Assembly: GCA_021108325.1 (NCBI GenBank)
Contig: JAIORB010000126.1
Coordinates: 1 to 37,474 of the forward strand
Source of the DNA: Bacteroidales bacterium
GTDB lineage: Bacteria > Bacteroidota > Bacteroidia > Bacteroidales > UBA12077
Length of the DNA stretch: 37,474 bases
Direction of reading: 5' to 3'
The notes beneath the pieces are model-generated. The model did not search any database. It saw only the letters and a list, made by a program, of their open reading frames with translations, and had not been told where the DNA came from. This document shows, piece after piece, positions 28,521 through 35,527 of this stretch (within the stretch, counting starts at the first letter, position 1; each line of letters starts with the position of its first letter). Both the position numbers and the translations under genes were made by a program.

Positions 28521-29119
28521 TATGCAGCCTCCCTCTGTTCTTGTCGTTTTTTAACAATTTTTTGAGATGATTTAGACAAATTCTCCTCATCTTCAAGAAA
28601 TCGTTTTACTTTCGAGATTGCTTCTTCGTATCCCGGAATTTGCACCTTTTCGTATAGGTTTACTTTTTGTGTGGTTTTTTTCCTCGCAAAATCCAACAGC
28701 TCCATTTTTCTTAAGAAAAATTCACTTTCAATTGAGATCTTAACTAATGATTCTATAATTTGAATTCCACTTAAAAACCATCCCGGTTTATTAAAAAGGC
28801 TAAATTCCCCGATCTCAAAAATTACATCTTCTAATATCGGCGTTTTAACACCGGCAATTTTCTTAACAATCATTTTTACATCTTTCACGGCAATAAGATT
28901 TCCCTCAAACTCGCCCCAAAGCCGTACCATTGCATCGTATTCCTTCATACTAGCTTCCAGCTTTTTAAGTAATTCTTCTGATTGATCCTTAGCACGCTTA
29001 ACTTCCATTCTAAGAGCAGCTTCTTTACTTTGAAGCGTAGGCAATGCTCTTAAACGAATTTTAAGATTTTTGTTTAATTGCTGTAATGATGTTTTATTAT
29101 ATTGGAATTTTATCGCCAT
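28520..29119 (-). CDS. ntpD: V-type ATPase D subunit (central stalk)
   Basis: A 199-residue coiled-coil rotor subunit. The N-terminal helix with LRALPTLQSKEAALRMEVKR and the C-terminal NLYEKVQIPGYEEAISKVKR (about 160-180) with FLEDEE and RQEQ are typical. It rotates inside the A3B3 head and takes the place of gamma. It overlaps ntpI by one base and follows ntpB after 93 bp, the longest gap in this operon. Confidence 0.92.
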   Translation of the reverse strand: MAIKFQYNKTSLQQLNKNLKIRLRALPTLQSKEAALRMEVKRAKDQSEELLKKLEASMKEYDAMVRLWGEFEGNLIAVKDVKMIVKKIAGVKTPILEDVIFEIGEFSLFNKPGWFLSGIQIIESLVKISIESEFFLRKMELLDFARKKTTQKVNLYEKVQIPGYEEAISKVKRFLEDEENLSKSSQKIVKKRQEQREAA

Positions 29120-29128
29120 GTTTTTTTC

Positions 29129-29214
29129 GTTTCAGGTTTCTAGTTTCAGGTTAAAGTTCAAGCTAATGTATCAAGTACAACAAACTCGGAACTTTAAACT
29201 TTAAACTCGGAACT
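29129..29214. repeat. Two short direct-repeat pairs between ntpB and ntpD
   Basis: GTTTCAGGTT occurs at 29129-29138 and 29143-29152 (period 14). AAACTCGGAACT occurs at 29182-29193 and 29203-29214 (period 21), the last copy running into the ntpB stop codon. The rest of the operon is packed with 0-2 bp gaps or overlaps, so the insert is conspicuous. No clear hairpin or ORF. Confidence 0.6.
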
Positions 29215-30535
29215 AATTCTTTGGCCAATACTCATCAACAAATTCTTGTTTAATACCTACCTCGGCAGGTTCAAAATGTTTATTGAACAAGTTCCAACCC
29301 GTCTCCAGCATTTGATCAACCTCAATATTTACATCAATTGCTAATAATTTATCTGAATAATCTTTTGCAAAATTCAGTGTGCGTTCATCGTAATCGGTAA
29401 GGTCGAAACCATTTTCCTGTTTTGTTTTTGCATTAGCAGCATCGGCATATAAACGAATAGCCGCATTCATCACTTGTGGGTGATCTGCACGGGTTTTCTT
29501 TCCAATAACTAACTGCTTTAAACGCGATAAACTACGGAACGGATCAACAACCACTTTACCAATATCGGTATCCTTACGTAAAAACAACTGGCCTTCGGTA
29601 ATATAACCGGTATTATCAGGAATCGCGTGAGTAATATCGCCTCCGGATAAAGTAGTTACAGCAATAATTGTAATTGAACCACCATCAGGAAACTGAACTG
29701 CTTTTTCATAAATCTTAGCTAAATCACTATAAAGAGATCCCGGCATACTGTCTTTCGATGGAATCTGATCCATACGATTTGATACAATACTTAAAGCATC
29801 AGCATAAAGTGTCATATCTGTTAAAAGAACAAGGACTTTTTGGTTTTTATCCACTGCAAAATATTCAGCAGCAGTTAATGCCATATCCGGTACAAGCAAT
29901 CGTTCAACAGGTGGATTTTCAGTTGTATTTACAAAACTGATAATACGATCTAAAGCACCTGCATTATCGAATACATTTTTATAAAACAGGTAATCATCGT
30001 TTGTTAATCCCATACCACCAAGGATAATCTTATCGGCATCAGCACGAAGCGCTACCATTGCCATCACCTGATTATAAGGTTGGTCCGGATCGGCAAAAAA
30101 TGGAATCTTTTGTCCTGTTACCAATGCATTATTCAGGTCGATACCTGCAATACCCGTTGGAATAAATTCTGATGGTTGCTTTCTGCGAACAGGGTTCACA
30201 GATGGGCCGCCAATCTGGCGTTCTTCACCTTCAATAACAGGCCCGCCATCAATAGGATCTCCATAAGCATTAAAATAACGTCCTGATAATTCATCGCTCA
30301 CTTTTAATACAGGCGGGCGGCCTAAAAATATAACTTCAGCATTTGTTGGGACACCTTCTGTTCCTTCGAAAATCTGAAGTGTTACATCATCTCCAATAAT
30401 TTTTACAACCTGGGCTAATCGTCCGTGTACAAATGCCATTTCTTCGTAACCAATACCGGTAGCTTTTAAAGAACAGGTAGCTTTCGTTATCTGGGTAATT
30501 TTTGTATAGATTTTTTGAAATGCTTTTGTTTCCAT
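29213..30535 (-). CDS. ntpB: V-type ATPase B subunit
   Basis: A 440-residue non-catalytic head subunit. The A/B-type fold is clear: the N-terminal barrel, then KIPFFADPDQPYNQVMAMVA in place of a true P-loop, TLYADALSIVSNRMDQIPSK, then GSITIIAVTTLSGGDITHAI and DNTGYITEGQLFLRKDTDIG. It alternates with A in the A3B3 hexamer. Its ATG shares one base with the ntpA stop (TAATG), which implies translational coupling and equimolar synthesis. Confidence 0.96.
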   Translation of the reverse strand: METKAFQKIYTKITQITKATCSLKATGIGYEEMAFVHGRLAQVVKIIGDDVTLQIFEGTEGVPTNAEVIFLGRPPVLKVSDELSGRYFNAYGDPIDGGPVIEGEERQIGGPSVNPVRRKQPSEFIPTGIAGIDLNNALVTGQKIPFFADPDQPYNQVMAMVALRADADKIILGGMGLTNDDYLFYKNVFDNAGALDRIISFVNTTENPPVERLLVPDMALTAAEYFAVDKNQKVLVLLTDMTLYADALSIVSNRMDQIPSKDSMPGSLYSDLAKIYEKAVQFPDGGSITIIAVTTLSGGDITHAIPDNTGYITEGQLFLRKDTDIGKVVVDPFRSLSRLKQLVIGKKTRADHPQVMNAAIRLYADAANAKTKQENGFDLTDYDERTLNFAKDYSDKLLAIDVNIEVDQMLETGWNLFNKHFEPAEVGIKQEFVDEYWPKN

Positions 30536-32289
30536 TATGCAATCTTTCTTTCTTCGATTAATGAATTAAGTTCTTTCTCGTTATTTTTGAATTCATCTGA
30601 TTCATATTCAGAGTAATTCATCTGTTTCATTTGATTTATGATTCTTTTAAAATAAGAACCTACATCTTCAAATGATTCGAAAGAGAATTTAGTATGATAA
30701 ATATCTAATACCTTGTTCAACATATATTTCTGACGCTCAAGAGGTGTTGAACAGTCTGTTTTATCAAATGCATCCTGTTGTAAAATAACGAAATCGACTA
30801 CTTCACCTTTCCAGAATCTGTCGTGATATTCAACAGGTACACCATCATCACCCAGAATATTGATTTGCTCCGAAACTTCCCTGCTTCTGATAAGAATATT
30901 TCTTGCTAATCTGATTTTCTCGGGCCATTCGGGATCTATATTTTCTCTAAAATATTCTTCTAATTCAGGATATTCGGCATATTTTGAATAACTTTCTAAT
31001 GGATCAATTGCCGGATAACGCTTACTATCGGCACGTTGCTGCGAAAGTGCATAGAAACAACGAGCAGCTTTTTTTGTAGATTCAGTTACAGGTTCTTTCA
31101 GGTTACCACCAGCAGGTGAAACAGTTCCGATAAAAGTAATTGAGCCTGACTCTCCGTTGTTCAGATATGTAAATCCTGCGCGGGAATAGAAATTAGAAAT
31201 AATTGCAGGTAAATCCATAGGGAAAGCATCTTGTCCCGGTAATTCTTCCATTCTGTTCGACATTTCGCGAAGAGCCTGAGCCCAACGGGAAGTAGAATCG
31301 GCAAGCAACAATATTTTTAATCCCATTGCACGATAATATTCTGCCAATGTCATTGCAGTATAAACAGAAGCTTCGCGAGCTGCAACCGGCATATTCGATG
31401 TATTAGCAATAATTGTAGTACGTTCCATCAATTTTCTGCCTGTACGAGGGTCGTCTAACTCAGGAAATTCAGCAAAAATTTCCACTACCTCATTAGCACG
31501 TTCGCCACAAGCAGCAACGATAATCATATCAGCTTCGGCTTGTTTTGAAAGTGCGTGCTGTAATACAGTTTTACCAGTTCCAAATGGACCCGGGATAAAT
31601 CCTGTTCCACCTTCAGCTATTGGATTTAAAGTATCGATTACACGAACGCCTGTTTCCAACAATTTAAACGGACGTGGTTTTTCTTTGTATGCTTTAACAG
31701 CCAATTTAGCAGGCCATTTTTGAATCATTGTAAGATTAATATCCTTACCATTTTCATCGGTAACAACAGCAATAGTATCCTGGATAGTATATTCACCGGC
31801 ATCAGTCACACTTTTTACTGTGTATTTACCTTCGAATTTGAAAGGAACCATAATTTTGTGAGGCATCCAGTTTTCCTTAACTTCACCTAACCAACCACCG
31901 GCTTCAAGAACATCGCCAGGTTTAGCAATTGGTTTAAATTCCCATTTTTTATCATCTTCTAGTGGATTTGTGTGTTCTCCGCGTTTAAGAAAAACTCCAT
32001 CCATTTTATCCAGGTCGTTTTGCAAGCCATCGTAGTTTTTAGATAAGATGCCGGGGCCAAGAGTTATTTCAAGCATATGCCCTGTAAAATCTACGGTATT
32101 ATTTATTCTAAGTCCACGGGTACTTTCAAATACCTGAACATAAGCCTGTGTACCAACAATTTTGATAATTTCAGCCATTAATTTAGTTCCTTCTAAATCA
32201 ATATAACATATTTCATTTTGCTGAACAGGTCCGTCAACCTCAACAAACACTAAGTTTGCAATGATTCCTGCTACTTTTCCTTTTGTCAT
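30535..32289 (-). CDS. ntpA: V-type ATPase A subunit (catalytic)
   Basis: A 584-residue catalytic subunit. The P-loop is GPFGTGKTV (near 234-242 from the chosen start). The A-type non-homologous insertion follows the N-terminal barrel (about 115-190). Walker-B region LLLADSTSRWAQALREMSNR and EELPGQDAFPMDLPAIISNF follow, with GSITFIGTVSPAGGNLKEPV. ATG 32289 (MTKGKVAGIIANLVF) is chosen because the family starts there and the gap to the upstream stop is 1 bp; an ATG at 32307 would add six residues and overlap DUF2764. All residues needed for ATP hydrolysis or synthesis appear present. Confidence 0.96.
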   Translation of the reverse strand: MTKGKVAGIIANLVFVEVDGPVQQNEICYIDLEGTKLMAEIIKIVGTQAYVQVFESTRGLRINNTVDFTGHMLEITLGPGILSKNYDGLQNDLDKMDGVFLKRGEHTNPLEDDKKWEFKPIAKPGDVLEAGGWLGEVKENWMPHKIMVPFKFEGKYTVKSVTDAGEYTIQDTIAVVTDENGKDINLTMIQKWPAKLAVKAYKEKPRPFKLLETGVRVIDTLNPIAEGGTGFIPGPFGTGKTVLQHALSKQAEADMIIVAACGERANEVVEIFAEFPELDDPRTGRKLMERTTIIANTSNMPVAAREASVYTAMTLAEYYRAMGLKILLLADSTSRWAQALREMSNRMEELPGQDAFPMDLPAIISNFYSRAGFTYLNNGESGSITFIGTVSPAGGNLKEPVTESTKKAARCFYALSQQRADSKRYPAIDPLESYSKYAEYPELEEYFRENIDPEWPEKIRLARNILIRSREVSEQINILGDDGVPVEYHDRFWKGEVVDFVILQQDAFDKTDCSTPLERQKYMLNKVLDIYHTKFSFESFEDVGSYFKRIINQMKQMNYSEYESDEFKNNEKELNSLIEERKIA

Positions 32290-32290
32290 T

Positions 32291-33142
32291 TTATTTATTT
32301 TTTCCATTTATTGCAAATTCTTTAGGAAATTCAAAACCGGATTTTAAATCATCGATGATTTTGCCGAACATTTCACGGCCGGTTTCTTCATCGAGTTTTA
32401 ACCATCGATATGCCATATCGAGTTTAATTGTATAAGCCAATACAACTTCAATTGTAAAATAATCGAACAGAGTTATATCTTCTACTTTATTCCATTTTAA
32501 TTGATCTAACCCTTTTTCACGAGCCAATAAATTATCATTCTCAGCAAGTGCTATGATTTCTGAAACGTATGGAAGATCAACTTCTAAACCAAAATCTTTA
32601 GCATTACTTTTTAGTATTGCTTTTGTTACAAAATTATCGCCATTGAGCTGTTTCTCGGCTTCAAGGTTAAATTTCCGGCAATTATGTCCTATTAAGATAT
32701 TATTTAGGTTTTGATTGAATCCGAACCATTGTTTTAAAAACTTGTTCTTTGTCTTTAAAACATATTTATAATACATTTCGGCAAGAACATTTTCCCAACT
32801 CTTATCTACATTTTCAGACAATTCTTCATCCTTATACAAGTCAACAAAATTATACATGTATTGTGGGAGAATTCCTTGTCTTTCGTCTGAAAACTCAAGT
32901 TCGAAATCCTGAACTGTAAAGTTTCCCAATTTATTATGGTTTTCGTAATCTTCGTTCAGAAAGTGGAGGAGTTTTTCATTATCATAAGGTAAAAATAACA
33001 GTTCTGCCAATTTATAATCTTCCGGATGAAGATGTTCTTTCAATTCATGCTTAAAATCAAGCATCTGAAAATGAACATCAGTATCATCTAAAAAGATATC
33101 TGGTAATCCTGCTACGAAATAGTAATAATAATTACGAAACAT
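32291..33142 (-). CDS. DUF2764 family V-type ATPase-associated protein
   Basis: A 283-residue protein between ntpE and ntpA. The N-terminus NYYYYFVAGLPDIFLDD and the overall helical, charged composition match my memory of DUF2764, a family found in V-type ATPase operons of Bacteroidota, Spirochaetes and Chlamydiae. No signal peptide or membrane segment. The operon has no recognisable subunit C (d), the socket between central stalk and K ring, nor F or G/H. Its fixed position suggests that it is a divergent stalk subunit, possibly replacing C; this is inference and not shown by any motif I can see. It starts 2 bp after the ntpE stop. Confidence 0.82.
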   Translation of the reverse strand: MFRNYYYYFVAGLPDIFLDDTDVHFQMLDFKHELKEHLHPEDYKLAELLFLPYDNEKLLHFLNEDYENHNKLGNFTVQDFELEFSDERQGILPQYMYNFVDLYKDEELSENVDKSWENVLAEMYYKYVLKTKNKFLKQWFGFNQNLNNILIGHNCRKFNLEAEKQLNGDNFVTKAILKSNAKDFGLEVDLPYVSEIIALAENDNLLAREKGLDQLKWNKVEDITLFDYFTIEVVLAYTIKLDMAYRWLKLDEETGREMFGKIIDDLKSGFEFPKEFAINGKNK

Positions 33143-33144
33143 AA

Positions 33145-33762
33145 CTATTCTCCCGGATATAAGATTTCAATAGTTTTTGGACGAAGGTATGATTTGAAGA
33201 AGTTCTCGAAATCTTCTTCGCTAAAACTGATTTTGTACGATCCATCAGCCGGGCCAACTTTGAAACCACCTTTTATTGTGTCGCTAAAACTTAATTCCAG
33301 ATTAGCATTTAATTCTTTTCCTGATTTAGCAGTGAAAAACTTTGCGAATTCTTTTTCAAGATCAGCAGGAAGTAATACAGAAAGATCTATTGTTTCATTT
33401 TTCTGAGGGTTCCAGTTTTTAACTACTGTTTCGATAATTTCTTTTACAAATTTTTCGTCGTCAAAAGCTTTTTTAACAGGCTCGTTGATCACTTTGCTGA
33501 CAATCATATCAGTAATTTTTTGTTTTACTGTTCTGATTGTTTGCTTTGCTGCAAGATTCAATTCAGCATCAATATTTTTTTTGATCTCAACAGATTTTTG
33601 CTCAGCATCAGCTATAATTTTTTGAGCATCTTTCTCCGCAATCTGTTTTAATTTATCAGCTTCAGATTTTGCTTCGGCAAGTATTTTATCTGCTTCTTCG
33701 TTAGCTTTTTCAACCCCCTCGTTATAAAGCTTCTGAGTTAATTCCTGAAGTTTGTTTTCCAT
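33145..33762 (-). CDS. ntpE: V-type ATPase E subunit (peripheral stalk)
   Basis: A 205-residue protein. The first half (about 1-100) is a long charged coiled coil (ANEEADKILAEAKSEADKLK and similar), and the second half is a globular domain containing GGFKVGPADGSYKISFSEED, typical of subunit E. It is the first gene of the V-type operon. No separate G/H partner, which normally pairs with E in the peripheral stalk, is seen. Confidence 0.9.
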   Translation of the reverse strand: MENKLQELTQKLYNEGVEKANEEADKILAEAKSEADKLKQIAEKDAQKIIADAEQKSVEIKKNIDAELNLAAKQTIRTVKQKITDMIVSKVINEPVKKAFDDEKFVKEIIETVVKNWNPQKNETIDLSVLLPADLEKEFAKFFTAKSGKELNANLELSFSDTIKGGFKVGPADGSYKISFSEEDFENFFKSYLRPKTIEILYPGE

Positions 33763-33803
33763 ATCTATAAGATCTTATTGTTTTTGTATAAAAAATTGAA
33801 CTA

Positions 33804-33833
33804 CAAAACTAATAAATTAATTAATTTATCAAT
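33804..33833 (-). promoter_or_regulatory. Candidate promoter of the V-type ATPase operon
   Basis: Minus-strand TAGTTTTG (plus CAAAACTA, 33804-33811) matches the Bacteroidota -7 box TAnnTTTG. About 18 bp upstream is ATTG (plus CAAT, 33830-33833), close to the -33 TTTG. This would put the start of transcription about 35 bases before ntpE. The spacing and the box are near-consensus, not proven. Confidence 0.4.
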
Positions 33834-34072
33834 AAATATTTAGATTATTAGATAATTAAATTTAACTATCTGGGCTAATCTAAACAGGTAAAAACACAAA
33901 CAAAATATATAATATTATTGTTCAACGGAAGCAAATGTAAAAGAGAAGAAAATATCATCCAAGAAATTTATGTTAAATCTTTAACGCTATTATTTGTTTA
34001 ACAACATGTGTGGGAAATTAAAAACCGGCCTGCGAAAAATTCGAATATATTAACAACTCCACAGGAACTGAA
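33812..34072. other. Non-coding gap between the V operon and the transposase
   Basis: Together with the adjoining promoter region this makes a 310-bp stretch without a gene. I see AT-rich DNA with no ORF. Near the transposase stop, CAACTCC (34054-34060) and GGAACTG (34064-34070) look like a decayed copy of the CAACTCCgcaGGAGTTG palindrome found upstream of the transposase, so palindromes flank the transposase gene on both sides. Confidence 0.5.
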
Positions 34073-34519
34073 TTATAACAAATATTTCTCATCAAATTCA
34101 ATATTGTGTTCATTTAAAAGTTTGATGTATTCTTCGCGAAATGTTTTGGTTTTATGATGTGCTTCTTGTCTTTTTATATAATTTACCAATGCTTCTTTTT
34201 CTTTTATGGAATAAGTAAAAGCACCATAACCTTCTTGCCATGCTGTAAAATTGGGGAATAAAGCTTGTTCTTTTATCCATATTGACGATGACACTTTAAT
34301 GTCTTTCACCAAAGATGATACTGCAACCGTTGGATGAACATGTGTAGCAATATGCAGGTGGTCTTCTATTCCGTTAATTCTGTATAAGATACATTTTTTG
34401 TTTTTTAGAATGCCCCAGATGTATCGGTATAGCTTTTCACGATGTTCTTTTATGAGGGTTTTTTCTCTGTTTTTGGTTGAGAAGACAATTTGATATAGTA
34501 TTTGGGTGTAAGTTGCCAT
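34073..34519 (-). CDS. IS200/Y1-type (RAYT-like) transposase
   Basis: A 148-residue HUH single-strand transposase of the Transposase_17 family. The HUH motif is H54-L-H56 in IEDHLHIATHVHP. The catalytic tyrosine is probably Y114 in NYIKRQEAHHK, the family's YIxxQExHH segment. Both are intact, so it may be active. It has no tnpB partner, is a single-copy gene in the window, and is flanked by diverse short palindromes. This is the layout of REP-associated tyrosine transposases (RAYTs), which are thought to process REP-like palindromes, rather than of a conventional insertion sequence. It lies downstream of the hsdS/palindrome array on the same strand. Confidence 0.9.
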   Translation of the reverse strand: MATYTQILYQIVFSTKNREKTLIKEHREKLYRYIWGILKNKKCILYRINGIEDHLHIATHVHPTVAVSSLVKDIKVSSSIWIKEQALFPNFTAWQEGYGAFTYSIKEKEALVNYIKRQEAHHKTKTFREEYIKLLNEHNIEFDEKYLL

Positions 34520-34535
34520 ATTGGTGTAGTTTATT

Positions 34536-34721
34536 GAACCCCTTTGGGGTTCTGGTTTTAGTGCCTTTTATTTCCGTATGTTGCACATACGGTTATTGTT
34601 GTTTAATCCCTTACGGGATTATGCTTTTTTGCTTTATACCGCGAAGCGGTTTAACTATAATAACCACGGGTGTGACCCGTGGGAAAGAGTGCAAGCCTTA
34701 AAAACAACTCCGCAGGAGTTG
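34536..34721. repeat. Cluster of REP-like palindromes directly upstream of the transposase
   Basis: Five distinct short hairpins: GAACCCCTTTGGGGTTC (34536-34552), CCGTATG-TTGCA-CATACGG (34574-34592), AATCCC-ttac-GGGATT (34605-34620), ACCGCGAAGCGGT (34638-34650), CCACGGGTGTGACCCGTGG (34664-34682), plus a sixth, CAACTCCgcaGGAGTTG (34705-34721). Stems are 5-8 bp with 3-5 base loops. From about 34623 on the DNA matches the end of the 394-bp unit that follows, with a few differences. Confidence 0.85.
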
Positions 34722-34730
34722 AACTATATA

Positions 34731-35124
34731 CAGAGCATATCATATATGACTCAAACCCTCCTCAATAAAACGCATCGCCACATCTTCATCTTTTTCTATT
34801 GCTTTTTCAACAGCGGTTTTTGCAAGTTCTAATAGTTGCTCCGATTGTTTTTGTCAATACGGTTATTATTGTTTAATCCCCTTCGGGATTATGATTCTCA
34901 TACTATCCGTATGTTGTTTAATCCCTTCGGGATTATGCTTTAGTTATACTTGTAATTTTTTAATTCCTTACGGAATTATATTCAAATATAATGATTTTTT
35001 GTTTTTGCTATTTATACTTTTTTTGCTTTATACCGCGAAGCGGTTTAACTATAATAACTACGGGTGTAACCCGTGGGAAAGGGTGCAAGCCTTAAAAACA
35101 ACTCCGCAGGAGTTGAACTCTATA
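34731..35124. repeat. 394-bp tandem unit, copy 1
   Basis: This unit contains an hsdS 3'-end copy followed by seven palindromic elements or partial elements: AATCCC-cttc-GGGATT (34875-34890), AATCCC-ttc-GGGATT (34920-34934), AATTCC-ttac-GGAATT (34962-34977), ACCGC-gaa-GCGGT (35032-35044), ACGGGT-gta-ACCCGT (35060-35074) and CAACTCC-gca-GGAGTTG (35099-35115), plus a lone CCGTATG half. By eye it is identical base for base to copy 2. Confidence 0.92.
34740..34853 (-). pseudogene. Orphan hsdS 3'-end fragment, copy 1
   Basis: Read on the minus strand it encodes the last 36-37 residues of HsdS with its stop (QSEQLLELAKTAVEKAIEKD then EDVAMRFIEEGLSHI). It has no start and no upstream coding part. 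It differs from the intact hsdS end at 7 bases, 6 of which are synonymous and one of which gives E to K. Confidence 0.88.
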
Positions 35125-35518
35125 CAGAGCATATCATATATGACTCAAACCCTCCTCAATAAAACGCATCGCCACATCTTCATCTTTTTCTATTGCTTTT
35201 TCAACAGCGGTTTTTGCAAGTTCTAATAGTTGCTCCGATTGTTTTTGTCAATACGGTTATTATTGTTTAATCCCCTTCGGGATTATGATTCTCATACTAT
35301 CCGTATGTTGTTTAATCCCTTCGGGATTATGCTTTAGTTATACTTGTAATTTTTTAATTCCTTACGGAATTATATTCAAATATAATGATTTTTTGTTTTT
35401 GCTATTTATACTTTTTTTGCTTTATACCGCGAAGCGGTTTAACTATAATAACTACGGGTGTAACCCGTGGGAAAGGGTGCAAGCCTTAAAAACAACTCCG
35501 CAGGAGTTGAACTCTATA
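35125..35518. repeat. 394-bp tandem unit, copy 2
   Basis: Same order and sequence as copy 1, shifted by exactly 394 bp, with palindromes at 35269-35284, 35314-35328, 35356-35371, 35426-35438, 35454-35468 and 35493-35509. I found no difference from copy 1. It runs into the end of the intact hsdS gene, whose terminal part is a third, diverged copy of the unit's first 120 bp. Confidence 0.92.
35134..35247 (-). pseudogene. Orphan hsdS 3'-end fragment, copy 2
   Basis: Identical to the fragment at 34740-34853, including the E-to-K change and the synonymous differences from the intact gene. It has no start codon or upstream coding sequence. On the opposite strand it creates a false 111-codon ORF. 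Confidence 0.88.
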
Positions 35519-35527
35519 CAGAGCGTA

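Noticed and set aside
34536..35518. CRISPR array
   Set aside because: The repeated items are different palindromes at irregular spacing, not one constant repeat with uniform unique spacers, and there are no cas genes.
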